14,245 bases of DNA from Liolophura sinensis (taxonomy: Eukaryota > Mollusca > Polyplacophora > Chitonida > Chitonidae). The position numbers were made by a program, and so were the translations under genes. Shown one piece after another: positions 8,869 through 14,245 of this stretch. Within the stretch, counting starts at the first letter, position 1; each line of letters starts with the position of its first letter. Where the stretch lies: contig NC_088296.1 in NCBI RefSeq assembly GCF_032854445.1, positions 2,050,001-2,064,245 on the forward strand, in the 5' to 3' direction. The notes beneath the pieces are model-generated. The model was given only the letters and a program-made list of their open reading frames with translations, did no database searches and was not told where the DNA came from.

Positions 8869-9019
8869 TTTTATTTATTTATTTGATTGTTGTTTTACGC
8901 CATGGTCAAGAATATTTCACTTATACGACGGCGACCAGCATTATGGTGGGAGGATACCGGGAAGAGCCCGGGGCAAACCCACGACCATCCGCATGTTACT
9001 GGAAGACCTTCCCACGTAC
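8869..9019 (+). mobile_element. Interspersed short repeat, copy 4 (plus orientation, reference copy)
   Basis: Starts in an AT-rich 'ttatttatttattt' stretch and continues 'gattgttgttttacgcc', 'caagaatatttcac', 'ttatacgacggcg', 'ccagcattatggtgggagg', 'ccgggaagagcccgggg', 'acccacgaccatccgcatg' and 'gaccttcccacgtac'. It includes a short inverted motif in which 'ccggg' and 'cccgg' face each other. It is the cleanest copy and the only one in this orientation; the other four are its complement in various truncations. It may be a SINE or MITE-type element common in molluscs, which is my recollection and not a search result. Confidence 0.82.
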
Positions 9020-11289
9020 CCTATTGCACTTCATGTACACTCTAATCAAGAAAGCACCTTATTCCATAGTGAGCGTTTAATCCATTCACACTATTGCATT
9101 GTTTACACACGGCGTATAATGAGAAATTAAAGGGAAAAAACAGCAGAAAATCTAGATTTTGTCTGATGTGTTAACTGCTTGCCGCATGAAACTTGTAAGT
9201 CTGTCGTTACCCAAACCACCTTTATACTTACGATCTTTTCACCTTCACAGTTTTAATTTTGTTCACACCCAATCAATTTTACACCAACTACATTAAATCA
9301 TACGCATAATCAACCACCTATGTAATGGACAAGGCCTCACTCACTACGCTTTGCTTGAAAGTACACCTAGTTCTCATTTACTACAGGAAATTACCTGTCG
9401 ATATTTTTGAACACGAACGATTTAAGTCACATAGATGCCTGCGATAAAATAGATTAGTAAGATACCAGCGTGTGATGATAAACGACTCCCTGCTCTGTCA
9501 ACATCTTCCTAAATAATAACGAGCAACTGCGCAGATTGCTCTCGCAGGTCAGCAGTGTAGGTCTACCTCCAGTGGATTATGTACCTGTGGAAATGTATGA
9601 TTTAGTTTGCAAAAAAGGCGTGTCCTTGAATACTGTGGAATGCCGATTCTACAGGATTCTGTTTCCCCAAAACAGTTCAGAGGTACCAGACCAAGGGATT
9701 GCTTATTCCTTCAGCAGAATACCAGGTGTTTTAGATATTGCGATATTTTATACCATTAGTTATTGCAATGTTGCGTGCGCAATTTTTGTAGGTTTCAGTG
9801 CCGATTGATAACAGTAAAATTGTCACTTGCTTAAGTCATTGGCTTCTTCATTCAAGATAAGTAGAGTTGACGTTGTAGAATGGTGAAGTAGGATAAAAGC
9901 TGTTTAGGTATTTGGATTAACTTTAACCGTGGCAATAAATGTCATGACATGAATTCTAACACGCAATCTCAAATTATCCAGCAAAGGGTTCTGATTTCCT
10001 ACTCAAACTCGTGCATATTTTTACGTGCGTATTGCTTCTTTGAATTATGACTTTCAATGCGTACAATTTTCTTCACAAATCCGAAAAAACACCCATGGAT
10101 TATTTCTGGGTTTAATGAACACATTGAAAGCGAGATAATAAAGTAGCGCTGGCCAGCACTGGTCGATGTAAGCCTTTTTGTGCATCAGTCTGCTTCATAT
10201 CGCGAAATTCACCAGAGCGTACAATTGGATGTGGCGTATGTGAAGTGACGTTCATCAGTGTCTATGGGCCAGTGAACCACGGTCACAGATACAATCAGAA
10301 AGACTCGCTGCGTATCCAGAAAAGGCCACGCTGTATTAAATCTCTGTACACATACACACAATATCTGGGCATACTTTACGATATAGTAAAATTAGTTCAC
10401 AAAACCAAATGGAGAAGATCTAATAAGATACTGTACACATAAAAGCTGTGTAGAATTGGCTTACTGTGCCGCCGATTTCCAGAAACATATTGTAGTTGTA
10501 AATTTACATTTCTGTGGAGTATCTTTGATTGATAGTTGCACTTATACAGCACTTTCACTACAACAAAAGCACGAGACAATGTACCGTGTGTTATACTGTC
10601 AGAATTTTTTCCTGTATTTTTTTATTATTAAGGTCTAGACAGAAACGGTAAGAGAACACCATAAAGAACCGCAGACATCCTAACCTTACCCGCACAGCAT
10701 TGCCTACTTCTTCTCATGCTTTGTATTTTGCTTAGCCGTCTTCTCTTTTAACAGACGATGGCGTCGATAGAGATCTGTTCTGCCAGAGATGACGTCCGCT
10801 TTTATTCTCTACGACAGAAGAAACACTTTTAGAAAGTTGTGAATTATTTTCGCCGTTTGTAGTTTCGTCTATAGCATTCTCCTACATTGATTTTGTTGTT
10901 TATTCAAACAGATGATCCGGTACGCTAGGATTTCTCGCAAAACTTGGAGTAGCACACAGCACCTGTTGCTGAGCAAAGCATCCCTTACATATCAGTTAAT
11001 GAAGTACCATTACCCGGAAAAATACATTCCCGCAATCCTTTTTTGATGGCGGTCTGACCTACTGGTAGCCCGGTCTACGTCTTCCTTTCAACTAAGCAGC
11101 GATCATCAATAAGCTGACATCTTGTACGTGTACACCATTTAAATTCTAAGTTTCAGCTATTCAATGCATTGGCTGTAATCAGGCAGGCATATCCCTCCTT
11201 GCCAACATAATGTAGCCAACCTGACTGGAGCAATGGATTCCTAACCATAGTTATACAACTTTTTCACCGAGTTCCAATCTTAGCATAGA
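9020..11289. other. Long stretch without recognisable genes
   Basis: About 2.3 kb of AT-rich unique-looking sequence. A 90-codon plus-strand frame (9536-9808) begins at TTG and is unrecognised, as are those at 10245-10442 and 10397-10579. Two short ATG-started frames follow acceptor-like 'aacag' sites: 10758-10832 (24 codons) and 10912-11046 (44 codons). I found no tandem array and no copy of the interspersed repeat. It could be intron or intergenic DNA. Confidence 0.4.
10912..11046 (+). other. Short frame after an acceptor-like site, unproven
   Basis: A T-rich tract ending 'tttattcaaacag' immediately precedes ATG at 10912, and the frame runs 44 codons (MIRYARISRKTW ... PEKYIPAILF) to TGA. 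The arrangement resembles a 3' splice site followed by coding sequence, but such combinations are common by chance in AT-rich DNA. I know no protein like it. Confidence 0.08.
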
Positions 11290-11391
11290 CAGCAACCTGC
11301 GGATGGTCGTGGGTTTTCACCGGGGTCTGCCTGGTTTCCCCTTCCTGGTTTTCCGTCCCGTAAGTGAAATATTTTTGGGTACAGTGTAAAA
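11290..11391 (-). mobile_element. Interspersed short repeat, copy 5 (rearranged)
   Basis: The plus strand shows 'agcaacctgcggatggtcgt', then 'caccggggtctgcctggttt', a short unrelated or duplicated segment 'ccccttcctggttttcc', then 'cgtaagtgaaatatttttgg' and 'gtacagtgtaaaat'. These are blocks of the same family in the right order, but the 'ataatgctggccgccgt' block is missing. It ends without the AT-rich tail. Confidence 0.72.
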
Positions 11392-12145
11392 TCTTAGTGC
11401 ATGACGGCTGTTTTCCTTCTCCTTGTCATGCATGGATAGCCATCACCGAGTTGGTGTGAACAGCTGCAATCAATGCGCCCCTGAGATGCATATTTTATTG
11501 TCGACTCATATACTAGCATCGTACACAATTTCTTGAATGCTGATTTCACTCATTCGCCTAGAACATTACTCGCGCCTTTCCAACCTCGTTGAAAACCGTT
11601 GGGTGCCTTTCTTTGCATGGTTCGTCCTATTTCGAAGGTACTTTATATACTTTTCTTATTTTTTTTTAGTTATTTGTGTTAAACGTCGTTTTGGGAATTG
11701 GCCTTGTGTTTATAGATCTGAAACGTCCATTTTGGTTGACGGCCGGCATACTAATATGTGTGTTTTGGCGCAAAGATTCTCTTATTAACTTCTGATCGCC
11801 GTAATCTGTACTAGTCACTGGAGATGCATTTAAAACAGAGTTATTAGACGTAGTCTGTCAGGGATAACTAAACTTCTCTTTCCTCGGAGACTAAATACAA
11901 TTGAAACGATCTTTGATTTCTGATTGTCTGGTACTGGCTGTCTGACTGCGGAATAAGTGCCAAAGGGTCAAGGTCGTGGTGCATTCGACCTTTGAAGGGA
12001 ACGGTGCCCTGATCTAGACAGAGTGGACATTGCATCTTCTGTATTCCCTACTGAAGCAGTTGTCTACTAGTCTGATATTGTCCCATCGCAGCCGGAACTC
12101 TTCCATGTCTAAGGGTTCAACAAGCACTTGTGTAAGGGTACCACT
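11392..12145. other. Stretch with no recognisable gene, beyond the 3' edge of the retroelement
   Basis: An 83-codon plus-strand frame at 11537-11788 starts at CTG and is unrecognised. The minus-strand frame carrying the last recognisable integrase residues continues open to about 12014, but its translation after position 12146 no longer resembles integrase. I could not find a terminal repeat or polypurine tract that would mark the end of the element. Confidence 0.35.
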
Positions 12146-12453
12146 ATACTTGTATCCTGCTTCAGTTCTAGTTAATGAACCAATGCATTTAATGAGTACT
12201 AAAAGGTTCACCAAAAGCAAGAATTGGAATTAAGGGTGTAGACCTTACCCTATGCTGTGGTTTTCCTACCAGCTGACAGGTGCGGCATGTCTTACAAAAA
12301 TTAACCACATCCTTGTGAATCTTAGGCCAGTAAAAATGGCGAGTGATTTTACTTTCTGTCTGACAAATGCCTAAATATTCACCTATTGGAATCCATACGT
12401 TATATATGAGACATCCTAAGTATGTCCTGTCTATAACTTGGAGGTAAGACAAA
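12146..12453 (-). pseudogene. Integrase remnant: zinc-binding domain and first residues of the catalytic core
   Basis: Integrase inserts retrotransposon DNA into the host genome. From 12450 the minus strand reads VLPPSYRQDILRMSH, which fits the segment just before the zinc-binding domain. After a frame change it reads EYLGICQTESKITRHFYWP, then KDVVNFCKTCRTCQLVGKP and IPILAFGEPF. The Cys-x2-Cys pair is present. The His normally found in the GHLG-type motif reads Tyr (EYLG). Another frame break near 12190-12207 leads to VLIKCIGSLTRTEAGYKY. There, Lys sits where Ty3/gypsy integrases usually have the first catalytic Asp. The homology stops at about 12146, so the second Asp, the Glu and the C-terminal domain are missing. 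Confidence 0.87.
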
Positions 12454-12660
12454 TTAGTTAGCACATGCTTAATCAACCTTGACCTTCTGTTTACTTAAAT
12501 AAACCTTGACATCATTAGGAACACTGTTCTTAAATTCCTACAAGAGACCAACTCCCTTAAATTCTGAAAAGAATGATCTAGCTACAGAACCCTGTACATG
12601 TTATCAAACAGTGTTTCTTTACCCCTTGTAGACTCCACATAACTTTTACGTGACTGTTTC

Positions 12661-12951
12661 CTTAACCGTCTAAGCGTCTGTCTATTGGCCTCCGGTACCA
12701 CCCCATAAGACCATTGCCTTAACCGTCTAAGCGTCTGTCTATTGGCCTCCGGTACCACCCCATAAGACCATTGCCTTAACCGTCTAAGCGTCTGTCTATT
12801 GGCCTCCAGTACCACCCCATAAGACCATTGCCTTAACCGTCTAAGCGTCTGTCTATTGGCCTCCGGTACCACCCCATAAGACCATTGCCTTAACCGTCTA
12901 AGCGTCTGTCTGTTGGCCTCCGGTACCACCCCATAAGACCATTGCCTTAAC
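12661..12951 (-). repeat. 57-bp tandem repeat inside gag, 5 copies plus 6 bases
   Basis: Units start at 12661, 12718, 12775, 12832 and 12889. Copies 1, 2 and 4 are identical; copy 3 has one change (ccagt for ccggt) and copy 5 one (tctgttgg for tctattgg). The array is bounded by 'ccttaaccgt' (12660) and 'ccttaactgt' (12945), the short direct repeat that probably seeded it. Because 57 is 19 codons, the minus-strand frame reads VVPEANRQTLRRLRQWSYG repeatedly. The same bases that encode VKAMVL in the true Gag frame are read as RQWSY within the array. Confidence 0.95.
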
Positions 12952-13258
12952 TGTGTTGTAATCTGAATACCGATTTACCGACAAAATAGCATAGACCTCT
13001 GCAGCTTTACCTTCAAATGTACTCTGCGGTAACATTGCCCAATACCATTCAGGCCACTGCAAGCTAACAACCACTTTCCTAAAGGACATAATAGAAAACA
13101 TTACTACTTCCTTAATATTAAATCTTGACACTAATCGAATGTTTCGTGACAAAATTAGAACCTTGGTGACTACGACTAACAGCTTCATTATCACAACGTT
13201 TAACCAGGAGTTCCTTCAGTCTGAATGTCTGCCCTAATTTCAACTTCTCTAACCCAAA

Positions 13259-13330
13259 CTCTTTTTCTTCTCTTTTTCTCCTTTCCCTTTCTCCTCTTTC
13301 TCTCTCTCTCTTTCTTTTTCTTTCTTTCCT
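13259..13330. repeat. 72-base pure pyrimidine tract (charged helix codons of gag)
   Basis: Every base from 13259 to 13330 is C or T on the plus strand, including a CT dinucleotide run. On the minus strand this is a purine tract of GAA, GAG, AAA, AAG and AGA codons that encode the Lys/Glu/Arg-rich helix of Gag. The low complexity is therefore explained, at least in origin, by coding for a charged coiled-coil-like segment. Slippage may have changed its length and could account for the nearby frame change. Confidence 0.85.
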
Positions 13331-13572
13331 AACTTAAAATTTTCCATCTCTAACTGAAGCTCAACTAACTCAATATCACCAATTTGGCCTGTAATAGGTA
13401 AAGTGTTGCCTTAGTCCAAGTGTCTGCTAATAGCATCCACCATTTCACTTTTTCTAAGACTCCGGCTTAGGTCTAATTCAAACCTGACAGGTATTTTCCT
13501 TAAATCTGCCTCCCTAAACTGAGACAGTTAAGCAACTGACAAATCCTCACTATCAATGAATGACTCCGCCAC

Positions 13573-14245
13573 GATGACACAATATACTGTACAAAGACAC
13601 TGTATAAATTGTTGTACTGTATTTTACTGAATTTCCCGCTGACGATGTTTATCACCCCTGCCTGTGAAGATATAACTTCTTAGGGCGGACAGCTTGACAG
13701 TAGCTGTCAATGATGAGCTGTCAATGTATTTTTCATTCCTCGAAAATATACACAAAGTCACGTTCAGGGTAAACCGGGGTGAAATTACGTAACCGCACAA
13801 AGAGACATTGAGCGATACAGTCTCCAAGAAATAGTAAGTGGCGAAACATAAGCTCACAAAGTGCTCTGTACAGAAAATGGAGTACAAATGACAATGTCGA
13901 ATGGCATGATAGCTGATATCTCCGTCGCTCATATATTAACTAACGCAAAGACATTTCTGGATGGATTGATCGTAAATATGTTTAAAACACCAATACATAT
14001 TTCCAGACTGCACTAACTATGTACAATGACACTAAACTCACAAATGCCGAAGCCTAGAGAAATCCCGACTGAATTACTGTACATACTATAACACACACAG
14101 AAAATTGAGGCTAGACACTGGCAAATCAAAAAAATATATAATTCATCGCTTAAAGACGGGGTTCGTAACGCTTGAGAAACTATCAATACAAACTGTTTTC
14201 AGCTTATTATGACTAATGAATGAATGACTATTACATAACGTCACT
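13573..14245. other. Upstream flank of the retroelement, no gene recognised
   Basis: This is where a 5' LTR and primer-binding site would lie for the minus-strand element, but I could not identify either. A 102-codon minus-strand frame (13624-13932) starts MSDGDISYHAIRHC and is unrecognised. A short doublet 'agctgtcaatg' occurs at 13702 and 13716, next to a complementary 'ttgacag'. Confidence 0.4.

Larger units (their letters stand above)
12146..13572 (-). pseudogene. Dead Ty3/gypsy-type LTR retrotransposon: gag joined to partial integrase
   Basis: Reading the minus strand, the order is a Gag N-terminus with a charged helix, a SCAN-like Gag capsid region, and then integrase: zinc-binding domain followed by the start of the catalytic core. 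Each part sits in one of several shifted frames. The sequence passes from Gag (ending near 12472) to integrase (starting near 12453) within about 20 bases. The Gag zinc knuckle and protease are therefore absent. Reverse transcriptase and RNase H are also absent from the whole element. In the Gmr1-like group of Ty3/gypsy elements integrase lies before reverse transcriptase, so the internal deletion could be moderate; in the usual order it would be several kilobases. No LTR, primer-binding site or polypurine tract was identified. The element is non-functional. Confidence 0.85.
12472..13572 (-). pseudogene. gag: Retrotransposon Gag remnant, N-terminal plus SCAN-like capsid region
   Basis: Gag forms the particle that packages retrotransposon RNA. 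The N-terminal part (13572 to 13249) reads in one frame with two stops, TAA at 13530-13528 and TAA at 13413-13411. It includes LSQFREADLRKI, FELDLSRSLRKSEMVDAI and a Lys/Glu/Arg-rich helix. The probable start codon is now GTG (13572-13570) where ATG would be expected. After a frame change come EFGLEKLKL and then NIRLVSRFN, SLQWPEWYWAMLPQS and GKAAEVYAILS, which fit the capsid region related to the SCAN domain. Another shift leads into VVPEANRQTLRRLR, repeated five times, then KSYVESTRGKETLFDN. Further shifts give SFQNLRELV and VPNDVKVYLSKQKV. No CCHC zinc knuckle remains. Family assignment rests on remembered motif order. Confidence 0.83.

Noticed and set aside
8844-9080. 78-codon plus-strand frame
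   Set aside because: It overlaps copy 4 of the interspersed repeat, which explains its sequence.
12014-12145. Further integrase or reverse transcriptase sequence past the core fragment
   Set aside because: The frame stays open but the translation (for example VEPLDMEEFRLRWDN) does not match any pol region I can place.
12030-12233. 67-codon plus-strand frame
   Set aside because: It is antisense to the integrase remnant and has no recognisable motif.
12582-12929. Novel 115-residue repeat protein (VVPEANRQTLRRLRQWSYG units)
   Set aside because: It is a tandem amplification within a dead gag gene; the repeat-only frame mixes true Gag codons with out-of-frame ones.
13259-13330. Triplex-forming regulatory pyrimidine tract
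   Set aside because: The tract is explained by Lys/Glu/Arg codons of the gag charged helix on the other strand. No evidence of regulation is visible.
1-14245. tRNA genes, rRNA, prokaryotic promoters, terminators or riboswitches
   Set aside because: I looked for tRNA A and B box patterns and for conserved rRNA phrases and saw none. The sequence is eukaryotic in character, so bacterial signals would not be meaningful.

Overview
This window looks like animal nuclear DNA, most probably from a mollusc. Three things point that way. No compact genes or operons are present, and no frame encodes a complete recognisable protein. About 60% of the bases appear to be A or T, and tandem repeats and decayed transposon pieces are abundant. 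Five diverged copies of one interspersed repeat occur, with a core reading roughly 'gttttacgcc ... caagaatatttcacttatacgacggcg ... attatggtgggagg'; from memory (not searched) this repeat is common in bivalve and gastropod DNA. I see no prokaryotic gene, rRNA, tRNA, CRISPR array or complete mobile element.

Layout. Bases 1-3395 are mostly featureless, with two minus-strand copies of the interspersed repeat (333-516, 2501-2587) and one unassigned 147-codon minus-strand reading frame (931-1374). A 66-bp tandem repeat fills 3396-3703, and a third, partly deleted copy of the interspersed repeat lies at 4112-4177. Small palindromic and direct repeats sit between 3998 and 4864. The largest structure is a 68-bp minisatellite at 5433-6861: 21 copies with almost perfect phase, graded variants, and a 136-bp dimeric higher-order duplication at its right end. 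An imperfect foldback (two 45-nt arms, 20-nt loop) lies at 7264-7373, followed by a 27-bp tandem array at 7469-7669. A plus-strand copy of the interspersed repeat lies at 8869-9019 and a fifth copy (minus) at 11290-11391, with little recognisable between them.

The only protein-family signal is a broken Ty3/gypsy-type LTR retrotransposon on the minus strand (about 13572 down to 12146). It keeps a Gag N-terminal region with a charged helix, then a SCAN-like capsid region. The sequence then jumps, through an internal deletion, into the zinc-binding domain and the first few residues of the catalytic core of integrase. Stops, frameshifts and lost metal-binding and catalytic residues show it is dead. 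A 57-bp segment of the capsid region has been amplified five-fold in tandem, apparently after the element had already lost its frame.

No set of genes works together here. The interest lies in repeat biology: four independent tandem arrays, a retroelement with an internal gag-to-integrase junction, and a mini-family of one interspersed repeat showing different truncations.
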